From Sphingomonas sp. IC-11 (GTDB lineage: Bacteria; Pseudomonadota; Alphaproteobacteria; Sphingomonadales; Sphingomonadaceae): a stretch of 64,000 bases of DNA. This document shows positions 29,844 to 37,349 of the stretch, in pieces (position 1 is the stretch's first letter; the number at the start of each line of letters is the position of its first letter). The position numbers and the translations under genes are program-made. Under the pieces are notes generated by a model, which did no database searches, was not told the origin of the DNA, and saw only the letters and a list, made by a program, of their open reading frames with translations. The DNA is taken from assembly GCF_021043365.1 (NCBI RefSeq), contig NZ_JAJNDU010000001.1, positions 310,001 to 374,000 of the forward strand. Direction: 5' to 3'.

Positions 29844-30566
29844 ATGCGACTGACCGGCTATCTGTTCACCCTTGCCCTCGTCTCAGTAGCGACCAGTGCC
29901 CAGGCCGAAGAAGTCACGGGGCAGCGCGAGGGCGAGGCGCTTGTCTATCGCGTCGGCGATTTCGACAGCGTCGCGCTGGGCACGTCGGCATCGGTCGACG
30001 TACGGGTCGGGCCCGCCTGGTCAGTGCGTGCGACCGGGCCGGCAGAGGCGCTGGGGCGGCTGCTGATCGAGCGGGAAGGCCGCTCTCTGCGTATCCGGCC
30101 CCGCAATGGCTGGCGCAACAACCGCAATGCGGTGGATCAACAGGTGCGGGTGACCATCACCATGCCCAGCCTTGCCGCGGCCAGCATCGGCGGATTTGGC
30201 CGAATGACGGTGGACCGGGTGAGCGGGGCGAGCCTGCGCGCATCGGTGGGCGGCTCGGGTACTCTTGCACTCGGCACGGTGGCACTGGACGAACTGGCGG
30301 TCTCGATCGGCGGGTCCGGTGAGATTTCCGCGTCGGGCCGCGTCAACCAACTGACGGTAAACAATGGCGGATCTGGCAGGTTCGCAGCGCCGGGATTGCG
30401 GGCATCGAGCGCCACCGTCGCCACCGCCGGTTCGGGCCGCATCAGCGCGCTGGTCGACGGCCCTGCCGCCGTCTCGCTGGTCGGCAGCGGCGTCGTCGAT
30501 CTGGGGCAGCGCGCGCGCTGCACCGTACGGCGCGTCGGCAGTGGAAGGGCGATCTGCGGCGGCTGA
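29844..30566 (+). CDS. GIN-domain (DUF2807) secreted protein, copy 1
   Basis: A 240-aa protein from ATG 29844, 6 bp after AGGGAG; an ATG two codons upstream abuts the ribosome site. MRLTGYLFTLALVSVATSAQA is a signal peptide with AQA cleavage, so the protein is periplasmic or exported. The rest is a head GIN domain, a right-handed beta-helix-like fold built from repeats with GSG turns (VGGSGTLALGTV, IGGSGEISASGRV, NGGSGRFAAPGL, TAGSGRISALVD, VGSGVVDLGQRARCTV). The family is called 'putative auto-transporter adhesin, head GIN'; function is unknown. Two further GIN genes follow; this one has its own operator. Confidence 0.85.
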   Translation: MRLTGYLFTLALVSVATSAQAEEVTGQREGEALVYRVGDFDSVALGTSASVDVRVGPAWSVRATGPAEALGRLLIEREGRSLRIRPRNGWRNNRNAVDQQVRVTITMPSLAAASIGGFGRMTVDRVSGASLRASVGGSGTLALGTVALDELAVSIGGSGEISASGRVNQLTVNNGGSGRFAAPGLRASSATVATAGSGRISALVDGPAAVSLVGSGVVDLGQRARCTVRRVGSGRAICGG

Positions 30567-30586
30567 GGGTTGCCGATACGCGGGTT

Positions 30587-30608
30587 GTGTATTAGTGTAG
30601 CAATACAC
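30587..30608 (+). promoter_or_regulatory. Palindromic operator in front of the second GIN-domain gene
   Basis: GTGTATT (30587-30593), 8-bp spacer AGTGTAGC, AATACAC (30602-30608), extended by one more T/A pair outside. It ends 11 bp before ATG 30620, just in front of the AGGAGG-like ribosome site. Arms and spacer length are identical to the site at 29809-29830, so one regulator probably controls both genes. No matching regulator gene lies in the window. Confidence 0.75.
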
Positions 30609-30619
30609 AGGAGGAAACG

Positions 30620-31342
30620 ATGCGCGTATCAGCTTTGGCTCTCTTGCTCCCGTTGGCAGCATGTGGGGTGTGGTCCGGCGACGATGATGTGCCTGGCGTT
30701 CCTGGTACTGGATCGGGGAACGAGCGGCGCTACGCCGTTGCGGACTTCTCCAGCATCGAACAGCGCGGGCCGGACGATGTGGACGTTCGTGTCGGGACCG
30801 GGTTTTCGGTTCGCGCCGAGGGAGACGACGACGTTCTTTCCCGTGTGAAGATCGCGAAGGATGGCAGCCGCCTGCTGATCACGCGCGAGGGCAGCGGGAT
30901 CAACTGGAACTCCGGCTCTGCCAAGATCTACGTCACCATGCCGCGCATCGAGGCAGCCAGGCTGGCGGGGTCAGGCGATATTGCCATCGACCGCATCGAA
31001 GGCGGCGCCTTTGACGGCAGCATCGCCGGCTCAGGCGCGCTGAAGCTGGGCCGGGTGGGCGTCGATCGGCTCGAGCTGTCGATTGCCGGCTCCGGCAGCG
31101 CTGAGGCCAATGGTGAGGCGGATGCGCTTGCGGTGAACATCGCCGGGTCCGGCGATGTCGAAGCGGCAGGGCTGCGCGCCACCAGCGCTGATGTGAATAT
31201 CGCCGGCGCAGGCAACGTGCGTGCGGTGGTGAACGGGCCGGCCAAGGTCGCCATCATGGGCGCCGGGGACGTCGATCTTGGTCCGCAGGCGAAGTGCGAC
31301 ATCAGCAAGGTCGGGACTGGCGACGTGCGCTGCGGCGGCTGA
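30620..31342 (+). CDS. GIN-domain (DUF2807) lipoprotein, copy 2
   Basis: A 240-aa lipoprotein: MRVSALALLLPLAACG has a lipobox (LAAC) at Cys15, then an acidic linker and the GIN domain with turns LAGSGDIAIDRIEGG, IAGSGALKLGRV, IAGSGSAEANGEA, IAGSGDVEAAGLRA, IAGAGNVRAVVNG and MGAGDVDLGPQAKCDISKVGTGDVRCGG. The end resembles copy 1 (CTVRRVGSGRAICGG), so the genes are paralogues that differ in anchoring. AGGAGG precedes the ATG. Its stop lies 40 bp before copy 3, which is probably co-transcribed. Confidence 0.88.
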   Translation: MRVSALALLLPLAACGVWSGDDDVPGVPGTGSGNERRYAVADFSSIEQRGPDDVDVRVGTGFSVRAEGDDDVLSRVKIAKDGSRLLITREGSGINWNSGSAKIYVTMPRIEAARLAGSGDIAIDRIEGGAFDGSIAGSGALKLGRVGVDRLELSIAGSGSAEANGEADALAVNIAGSGDVEAAGLRATSADVNIAGAGNVRAVVNGPAKVAIMGAGDVDLGPQAKCDISKVGTGDVRCGG

Positions 31343-31382
31343 GTCCTTGCACGATGGCGGGGGCGGTGCGACGTGAGGTGCC

Positions 31383-32084
31383 ATGATTGCGCGCCTCACG
31401 CCCCTCCTCGCCCTTGTCGTTCCGCTGCCAGCGGCGGCCGCAGAGCGAGTCGTTTCGGTCGGCAGCTTCGAACGGGTGCGAATCGACGGCCCGTTCGAGG
31501 TGCGTATCGTTGCCGGCGCATCGCCGGGGGCAAAGGTAACGGGCGACCGCGACCTGATCGAGCGGGTGGCTGTAGCGGTAAATGGCGCCACGCTGACCGT
31601 TCGGCTGGGCACCGGCAGCTGGGGCGAGCGATTCGCCAATCCCAAGGCTGCACCCCCCGTCATTACCCTGCTCACGCCGCGGCTGACCAACCTGGCGGTG
31701 TCCGCGGGCGCGCGCACCAGCGTCAACCGTATGAAGGGCCAGCAGGTGGCGGTGTCGGTTCAGGGGTCGGGCAGCCTGGTGGTCGATCGGGTCGACGCCG
31801 ACCAGTTCACCGCCGCGCTGCTGGGTGCCGGCGCGCTTACCGTCAGCGGTCAGACGAACCGCGCTCGCCTGAGCAGCGACGGGACGGGCACCATCGACGC
31901 CACCAACATGGCGGTGAAGGATCTGGTGGTGCAGTTGAACGGCCTGGGCGAAACCAGGGCCATGGCGCGGCAGACGGCGCAGGTCACCACAAGCGGGCTG
32001 GGCAAGGTGACGGTAAGTGGACCGGCCAAGTGCACGGTACGCGCGGCGTCCGGCGGGCCAGTGATCTGCGGATCAGGAAAATAG
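31383..32084 (+). CDS. GIN-domain (DUF2807) secreted protein, copy 3
   Basis: A 233-aa protein with a signal peptide (MIARLTPLLALVVPLPAAAAE) and a GIN domain: VSVGSFERVRIDGPFEVRIVAGASP at the start, then turns VQGSGSLVVDRVDADQ, LLGAGALTVSGQTN, SDGTGTIDATNM, LNGLGETRAMARQ, TSGLGKVTVSGPAKCTVRAASGGPVICGSGK. It is more diverged than copies 1 and 2 and has no GTGTATT palindrome in front, so it likely depends on the copy 2 promoter. Three consecutive paralogues of one envelope domain suggest tandem duplication. Confidence 0.85.
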   Translation: MIARLTPLLALVVPLPAAAAERVVSVGSFERVRIDGPFEVRIVAGASPGAKVTGDRDLIERVAVAVNGATLTVRLGTGSWGERFANPKAAPPVITLLTPRLTNLAVSAGARTSVNRMKGQQVAVSVQGSGSLVVDRVDADQFTAALLGAGALTVSGQTNRARLSSDGTGTIDATNMAVKDLVVQLNGLGETRAMARQTAQVTTSGLGKVTVSGPAKCTVRAASGGPVICGSGK

Positions 32085-32202
32085 GTCGGACCGCCCGATC
32101 AGACGATCAGGCGCGTCTCGACGTGTTCCGCGTCAGGCGTCTGGCACGCGGTCGCCACGACAGCAGTCGCGAGCGCACGCAATGATGCCATCCGACATCG
32201 TG

Positions 32203-32230
32203 GGCGAACGCCGATCAGTGGGCGTTCGCC
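32203..32230 (-). terminator. Hairpin downstream of rpmG
   Basis: A perfect 10-bp inverted repeat, GGCGAACGCC with an 8-nt loop and its complement, 12 bp beyond the rpmG stop. It lies between the convergent third GIN gene and rpmG. There is no U-run, so it is a candidate terminator only. Confidence 0.5.
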
Positions 32231-32242
32231 AGTCACGGCGGA

Positions 32243-32410
32243 TTACTTGATCTTCGCTTCCTTGAACTCGACGTGCTTGCGCGCGACCGGGTCGTACTTG
32301 TTGAAGCTCAGCTTCTCGGTCTTGGTACGGGGGTTCTTCTTGGTGACATAGAAGAAGCCGGTGTCAGCCGAGCTGACGAGCTTGATCTTGACGGTGGTCG
32401 GCTTTGCCAT
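32243..32410 (-). CDS. rpmG: 50S ribosomal protein L33
   Basis: A 55-aa protein starting [20 protein letters not shown], with [35 protein letters not shown]. It is the zinc-free L33 type, without the CxxC pairs, as in other alphaproteobacteria. The start is ATG 32408-32410. The frame continues open upstream, but homology begins here. Confidence 0.97.
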   Translation of the reverse strand: MAKPTTVKIKLVSSADTGFFYVTKKNPRTKTEKLSFNKYDPVARKHVEFKEAKIK

Positions 32411-32687
32411 GACCCGCGAATCCTGTTCTTGAAGCGAAACAAAAAATAGCGGCGAGCGTGGGCGCGCCGCTTTCAATGCCGGGCGCATGAAGGATCATGC
32501 TCGCAAAGTCAAGCAGAGGCCGCCTTAACGGCACCTTCATGCCGCATCGCCACGGCGGATTGGAGCGGACAACGGCAGCGGTGGCAAGGGAAAGGTGAAG
32601 GGGAAACGGGTGAGTGATGGCGAGAATCGGCAAAGTGCGGGGGACGCCTGCGGCCGCCCCGACGCTTCGAGGATCTGATCGGTCGTC

Positions 32688-33254
32688 ATGGACGCATTGA
32701 TGGCCGCATTGGTGCTGGGGGCGATTTGCCAGGCCGGGGACAAGACCCCCTGGCTTGCGGCGATCCTGGCCGACCGATTTCGGGCGCCGGTGATGGTGAT
32801 CATGGCCACCGCCGTAGCACTCGCCGCCAATTACGCGCTTGGTGTCGCGGGGGCGATGATCATCGCGCCGCTGCTTTCCACGGAAGCGCGGCTGCTGCTT
32901 CTGGCGCTTGCGTTGTCGCTCGCCGCGGTGGGCACCACGTTGCGTGCACGATCGCCTGACCGGCTCGAAGGATGGCGGCTGGGGGCACTCGGCACCAGCA
33001 CGCTTGGCCTGGCCATCATGATCTTCGGGGATCGGATGCAATTCGTCGTGCTGGCGCTCGCCGCGCGCAGTGAGCTGCCGTGGCTGGCAGCGGTCGGCGG
33101 CACGATCGGCGCACTCGCGGTGGCAGCCCCCGCAACATTGATGGGGGAGGAACGGTGGCTCGCCCTGCCGCAGCGCCCGATTCGCATCGCTTCGGCCGTG
33201 CTGCTGGCGTTGGTGGGTATCGTGACTGGCCTGTCGGCGCTTCGCCTGATCTGA
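32688..33254 (+). CDS. GDT1/UPF0016-like membrane protein with altered motifs
   Basis: A 188-aa protein with about six membrane helices in two similar halves, the architecture of UPF0016 (GDT1/TMEM165, manganese or calcium exporters). Family members carry two E-x-G-D-[KR]-[TS] motifs. Here the first half has CQAGDKTPWLAAI and the second IFGDRMQFVVLAL, so both glutamates are replaced (by Gln and Ile) and the second Thr by Met. It might transport another ion, work with altered kinetics, or be non-functional. dps lies 100 bp downstream on the same strand. Confidence 0.75.
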   Translation: MDALMAALVLGAICQAGDKTPWLAAILADRFRAPVMVIMATAVALAANYALGVAGAMIIAPLLSTEARLLLLALALSLAAVGTTLRARSPDRLEGWRLGALGTSTLGLAIMIFGDRMQFVVLALAARSELPWLAAVGGTIGALAVAAPATLMGEERWLALPQRPIRIASAVLLALVGIVTGLSALRLI

Positions 33255-33356
33255 CGAGCGTGCTGGGCAGGGCTGAACCCGCCACGGTAAATCACCGGGA
33301 GCGATTTGCCGGTCGGTCCGTTAACGCAACGAAGCCTATCTTTGGAGCGCATCACC

Positions 33357-33854
33357 GTGTCCGACATCGCCCCCGACCTGAAGACCCCGTCCGACCTGCG
33401 CCGCAACGACACTCGCTCGGTTGCCGACGCGCTGAATTCGGCCCTTGCCGATTGTTATGCCCTGTACCTCAAGACGAAGAACTTCCACTGGCATGTCTCG
33501 GGACCGCATTTCCGGGACTATCACCTGCTGCTGGACGATCAGGCGGCGCAGATCCTGGGCGTGACTGACGCCATTGCCGAGCGCGTTCGCAAGACGGGCA
33601 ACCTGACGCTGCGCTCCATCGGCGACATTTCTCGTCGCCAGACCATCGCCGACAATGACCGCGATTTCGTTCCGGCGGACGAAATGCTGGGTGAACTGCG
33701 CGACGACAATCTGAAGCTGGTCGAAAGCTTCCGCGCGGTGAAGGAAGCGGCCGAGGCCGCCAAGGACAATGCCACCAGCGGCATCGTTGATGAATGGACC
33801 GATCAGGCCGAGGAGCGGGCCTGGTTCCTGTTCGAGGCTAGCCGCAAGGGCTAA
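33357..33854 (+). CDS. dps: Dps family DNA-binding ferritin-like protein
   Basis: A 165-aa protein from GTG 33357 with GGAG 9 bp upstream; a longer version from about 33306 is possible but unsupported. ALYLKTKNFHWHVSGPHFRDYHLLLDDQAAQILGVTDAIAERVRKTG is the Dps ferroxidase signature (His and Asp/Glu ligands at the dimer interface). Dps dodecamers oxidise iron with hydrogen peroxide and protect DNA in stationary phase or oxidative stress. The C-terminus WTDQAEERAWFLFEASRK is typical. Adjacent to a GDT1-like metal exporter candidate. Confidence 0.95.
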   Translation: MSDIAPDLKTPSDLRRNDTRSVADALNSALADCYALYLKTKNFHWHVSGPHFRDYHLLLDDQAAQILGVTDAIAERVRKTGNLTLRSIGDISRRQTIADNDRDFVPADEMLGELRDDNLKLVESFRAVKEAAEAAKDNATSGIVDEWTDQAEERAWFLFEASRKG

Positions 33855-33873
33855 GTCTTGCTCCTGCGGGTGC

Positions 33874-34740
33874 TCAGCGGCTGGCGCGTGGCGCTGGCTG
33901 CTGCGCCCCGTGGAGACGGAGCAGCCAGACGTCCGGCGGCGCGCCGAACCGCAGCGGCAGAAGGCTGGTGCCGAGTCCGGCGCCCACGATCACGGTTCGG
34001 CCCCTCTCGCGGATGATGCCGCACCCATAGCGCCGGCCATGGCGCGCCGGTATCCACAAGGCCCCGACCAGCGGCAGCACGATTTGGCCGCAATGGGTGT
34101 GCCCCGCGAGCAGCAACGGCATGTCTTCCGATAGGCGTGGTGCAACATCGGGGGAATGGCTGAGCATGAGGCGAGCGCCGGGAAGCGGCCGCAGCCGCCG
34201 TGCTGTGTCCTCTAGCCGGTCGTGGCCGCTATAGGCGTCCCCAACGCCGCCCACGGCCAGCGGGCCGGCATGCATCACTGCATTTTCCAGCACAGTGACG
34301 CCGGCGCGGCGCAGGGCGGCCGCCACGCTTGCGGGATCACTGTCATTGTCGTGATTGCCAAGCACCGCGACCGTGCCGAGAGGCGGGCGCAATCGCCGGA
34401 AGGCGGCGGCAAGCACTGGCGCCGCGGCGCGGGCGGTGCGGGCATCATGGCCGTCGATGAAGTCACCGGCGAACAGCGCGAGATCGGGGCGCTCCGCTGC
34501 GATCTGGTCAATCAGTCGTCCGAGACGGGCGGGCGACATGGAGCCGCCGCCGACGTGAATGTCGCTGGCCAGCGCCACGGTGATGGGCGGCGCGTCGGCA
34601 GGCCAGTTCGGCAGCGCGATCGACGCCTGCCGCACTACCGCGTCGCCATGCGCTTCACGATAGGCGTAGGCGATCACCGCACAGCCCGCGAGAACGGCGA
34701 TTGCCAGGACGAGAAGCGTGTAGCGGAGCGTGCGGGTCAT
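33874..34740 (-). CDS. Membrane-anchored metallophosphoesterase (YkuE/YaeI-like)
   Basis: A 288-aa calcineurin-like phosphoesterase with one N-terminal membrane helix (LRYTLLVLAIAVLAGCAVIAYAY). Dimetal motifs in order: ALASDIHVGGG, LFAGDFIDGHD, VLGNHDNDSD, LMLSHSPDV and LLLAGHTHCGQI. The C-terminal GAGLGTSLLPLRFGAPPDVWLLRL matches the YkuE/YaeI group, some of whose members are lipid phosphoesterases such as UDP-2,3-diacylglucosamine hydrolases. Divergent from the DNA ligase gene with only 49 bp between starts. It is not the soluble PdeM-type phosphoesterase that often accompanies such ligases. Confidence 0.9.
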   Translation of the reverse strand: MTRTLRYTLLVLAIAVLAGCAVIAYAYREAHGDAVVRQASIALPNWPADAPPITVALASDIHVGGGSMSPARLGRLIDQIAAERPDLALFAGDFIDGHDARTARAAAPVLAAAFRRLRPPLGTVAVLGNHDNDSDPASVAAALRRAGVTVLENAVMHAGPLAVGGVGDAYSGHDRLEDTARRLRPLPGARLMLSHSPDVAPRLSEDMPLLLAGHTHCGQIVLPLVGALWIPARHGRRYGCGIIRERGRTVIVGAGLGTSLLPLRFGAPPDVWLLRLHGAQQPAPRASR

Positions 34741-34789
34741 TGATGCCCGCTAGCCGGAGCGCATCTGCCACGCCAAGCGTTGCACCATC

Positions 34790-36394
34790 ATGCACGCCTT
34801 TGCGCAGCTACTCGACTCGCTGATCTACACCCGCTCGCGCAATGCGAAGCTGAAACTGATCGGAGACTATCTCCGCACCACGCCTGATCCCGACCGGGGC
34901 TGGGCGATGGCGGCGTTGACCGGCGATCTTGATATTGCCGGAGTGAAGCCCGCGGTGATCCGCGGCCTGATCGAGGAACGGGTCGATCCCGTGCTGTACC
35001 GCATGAGCCGCGACTTCGTTGGCGATTCGGCGGAAACCATCGCCTTGCTCTGGCCAGCGCCTGACTTGCCGGAAAAAGCGGCGCCGCTCTCGGTGGCCGA
35101 GGTGATCGACCGACTGATGCACCTGTCGCGCAGCGAGGCCCCAGCGGCGCTCGCCCAGATGCTGGACGTGCTGGACGCCGAAGAGCGGTTCGCGCTGCTC
35201 AAGATGGCGACGGGCGCGCTGCGGGTCGGGGTGTCCGCCCGACTGGCGAAGCAGGCGCTCGCCGATGCGTTTGGCATCGACGTGGATGCGGTGGAGGAGG
35301 TCTGGCACGGTATCGAGCCGCCTTATGCCACCTTGTTCGCCTGGGCCGAGGGGCGTGGCGAGCAACCGACGGCGGATAACGTCCCGGTGTTCCGGCCGTT
35401 CATGCTGGCGCATCCGCTGGAGGACCTGCGCGTCGACCTCGCCGATTATGCCGCGGAGTGGAAATGGGACGGCATCCGGGTCCAGATCGTGCATCTGGGC
35501 GGGGAAACGCGCCTGTACAGCCGCACCGGCGACGACGTGACCCGCGCCTTCCCCGACGTCGCATCAGCGTTTGCGGAGCATGGGGTCGTCGATGGCGAAC
35601 TGCTGGTGCGCGGCGAGGCGCAGGGCAGCGCACTGGCCAAGAGCGGGGAGGAAGGCGGCGGTGCCGGCAGCTTCAATGCGCTTCAGCAGCGGCTCGGCCG
35701 AAAGGTGGTGTCGGCCAAGATGCTGGAGGAGGCGCCTGCATTTGTCCGGCTGTACGACATATTGTTCGACGGGAAGGAGGACCTGCGCGAGCTTCCCTGG
35801 CACGCGCGGCGGGCGCGGCTGGAAACCTTCGCCCAGCGGCTAAACCCCGACCGTTTCGATGTCAGCGCGCTGATCGAGGCGGCGGATTTTACAGAGCTGG
35901 AAGGCATTCGCGCGGGCGCCCGGGATGCGGCGATCGAGGGCGTCATGCTGAAGCGCCGCGACGCGCCTTATGTGCCGGGGCGCCGCGCGGGCCTGTGGTA
36001 CAAGTGGAAGCGCGATCCCCTGACCGCCGATTGCGTGATGATGTACGCCCAGCGCGGCAATGGGCGGCGGTCATCCTATTACAGCGACTACACCTTCGGT
36101 TGCTGGACCGAGGAGGGCGAGCTGCTGCCCGTCGGCAAGGCGTATTCGGGGATCACCGACGAGGAATTGCGGCAGCTCGACAAGTTCGTGCGGACCCATA
36201 CCCTCAATCGCTTCGGCCCGGTTCGCGAGGTGGAAAAGACACTGGTGCTGGAGGTGGCGTTTGATTCAATCCACGCCTCCAAGCGGCACAAGTCCGGTGT
36301 CGCCATGCGTTTCCCGCGGATCGCCCGGATCCGCACCGACAAGCCCGCGGCAGAAGCGGATACGCTTGCAGCGCTCCAGCGGCTGGTTACCTGA
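34790..36394 (+). CDS. ATP-dependent DNA ligase (PP_1105-like type)
   Basis: A 534-aa ligase. The N-terminal helical DNA-binding domain opens with MHAFAQLLDSLIYTRSRNAKLKLIGDYLRTTPDPDRGWAMAALTGDL. The adenylated lysine is about K225 in AEWKWDGIRVQI (KxDG), then YSRTGDDVTRAFPDV, VVDGELLVRG, LYDILFDGKEDLRELPW, IEGVMLKRRDAPYVPGRRAGLWYKWKRDP (motif V). The C-terminal OB domain ends in VLEVAFDSIHASKRHKSGVAMRFPRIARIRTDKPAAEAD. It seals nicks in repair. This type often neighbours a dedicated exonuclease, DEXH helicase and phosphoesterase, none of which is visible here. Confidence 0.95.
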   Translation: MHAFAQLLDSLIYTRSRNAKLKLIGDYLRTTPDPDRGWAMAALTGDLDIAGVKPAVIRGLIEERVDPVLYRMSRDFVGDSAETIALLWPAPDLPEKAAPLSVAEVIDRLMHLSRSEAPAALAQMLDVLDAEERFALLKMATGALRVGVSARLAKQALADAFGIDVDAVEEVWHGIEPPYATLFAWAEGRGEQPTADNVPVFRPFMLAHPLEDLRVDLADYAAEWKWDGIRVQIVHLGGETRLYSRTGDDVTRAFPDVASAFAEHGVVDGELLVRGEAQGSALAKSGEEGGGAGSFNALQQRLGRKVVSAKMLEEAPAFVRLYDILFDGKEDLRELPWHARRARLETFAQRLNPDRFDVSALIEAADFTELEGIRAGARDAAIEGVMLKRRDAPYVPGRRAGLWYKWKRDPLTADCVMMYAQRGNGRRSSYYSDYTFGCWTEEGELLPVGKAYSGITDEELRQLDKFVRTHTLNRFGPVREVEKTLVLEVAFDSIHASKRHKSGVAMRFPRIARIRTDKPAAEADTLAALQRLVT

Positions 36395-36415
36395 ACCGTG
36401 TTTCTGCCGCGCGGA

Positions 36416-36811
36416 TCAGCCGCGCGTCAGCTGCGGCGCGAGGCGGCGCACGTCCAGATTGTCGACATCGGCGACCAGCACCGTGCCGAGCCGCCAGTCG
36501 CCGGTCGCGACCAGCAATCCGTCCCGCGTGGCACGCACATCGCCCCAGACGATCTCGCGCGCCGCGGCTCCCGCGCGGCGGACCTTGACCACCGCAACCC
36601 GCACGCCCTCTCCGAACACCAGCGCCGACTGGCCATCCGCCCCCACCGCTGCCGAAAGCGCAACAAAGCCGGCAATTGCCTGATCGGCAGCTTGCATCGC
36701 TTCCTCCGGCGTGTTCAGGCGGGTGCCTCCGCTGCGCCGAACCAGCCAAAAGGCCGCGGCACCCAATGCGATCACCGTGGCGAGCGCTGCGCCCGCCAGG
36801 ATCCAGATCAT
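36416..36811 (-). CDS. Membrane-anchored hypothetical protein
   Basis: A 131-aa protein with an N-terminal membrane helix (MIWILAGAALATVIALGAAAFWLVRR) and a soluble domain that would face the periplasm. Its ATG overlaps the stop of the upstream phosphatase-like gene in a 4-bp ATGA (36808-36811), so they are translationally coupled. I do not recognise a family. The domain has mixed beta-strand propensity (ALVFGEGVRVAVVKV, GLLVATGDWRLGTVLVADVDNLDV). Confidence 0.75.
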   Translation of the reverse strand: MIWILAGAALATVIALGAAAFWLVRRSGGTRLNTPEEAMQAADQAIAGFVALSAAVGADGQSALVFGEGVRVAVVKVRRAGAAAREIVWGDVRATRDGLLVATGDWRLGTVLVADVDNLDVRRLAPQLTRG

Positions 36812-37242
36812 TTGGGAGGCGCCACCGCATCCATCAGCGGGCGAAGACCCGTGATGTCATAGCCCGCGCCGCGTGCCTTGCTGGTCAGTTCGTCCGGCTC
36901 TGCGCCAAGGCCAGCCTGCGACAGCGCCCACAGGTTGCAGGAGCGCGTGCCCGACCGGCAATAGGCCAGCACCGGCCCGCTGGCCGCGCCCAATGCGTCG
37001 ATCATCGCCGTCACCTGCGGCATGGAGAAGCCGGCATGAGTGATCGGGATGGCGGTATAAGCGAGACCGTGATCTTCCGCTGCCGCGCGCACGGCGTCGC
37101 CGCTCGGCTGACCATCTTCCTCGCCGTCGGGCCGATTGTTGACAATGGCGACAAAGCCCGCCGCCTTGATCGCTGGAATGTCCTCCGGGTCGATCTGTGG
37201 GGCGACGGAGATGCGGTCATCAATGCGGCGAATGTCGAGCAT
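36808..37242 (-). CDS. TIGR01244-like phosphatase / sulfurtransferase-type protein
   Basis: A 144-aa protein beginning MLDIRRIDDRISVAPQIDPEDIPAIKAAGFVAIVNNRPDGEEDGQPSG, characteristic of the TIGR01244 / BLH phosphatase domain. The active-site loop is AYCRSGTRS (Cx5R), as in dual-specificity phosphatases and in the N-terminal domain of proteins fused to persulfide dioxygenases. In this stand-alone form a phosphatase or sulfur-transfer role is possible; substrate unknown. It lies 107 bp after recQ on the same strand and is coupled to the following membrane gene. Confidence 0.87.
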   Translation of the reverse strand: MLDIRRIDDRISVAPQIDPEDIPAIKAAGFVAIVNNRPDGEEDGQPSGDAVRAAAEDHGLAYTAIPITHAGFSMPQVTAMIDALGAASGPVLAYCRSGTRSCNLWALSQAGLGAEPDELTSKARGAGYDITGLRPLMDAVAPPK

Positions 37243-37349
37243 GGCCGATCTCTAGCGCAGGTTCGTGCCGCCGAGAACGGGTTCTGCGAAGCTTTTATGC
37301 GTGATCCCTGGGACCGCTTGGGCGACCGCTTGGGCAACCGCGCGATCGC

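Noticed and set aside
33874..34740. Ligase-associated PdeM-type phosphoesterase beside the DNA ligase
   Set aside because: The protein has an N-terminal membrane helix and the YkuE/YaeI C-terminal motif, so it is not the soluble ligase partner.
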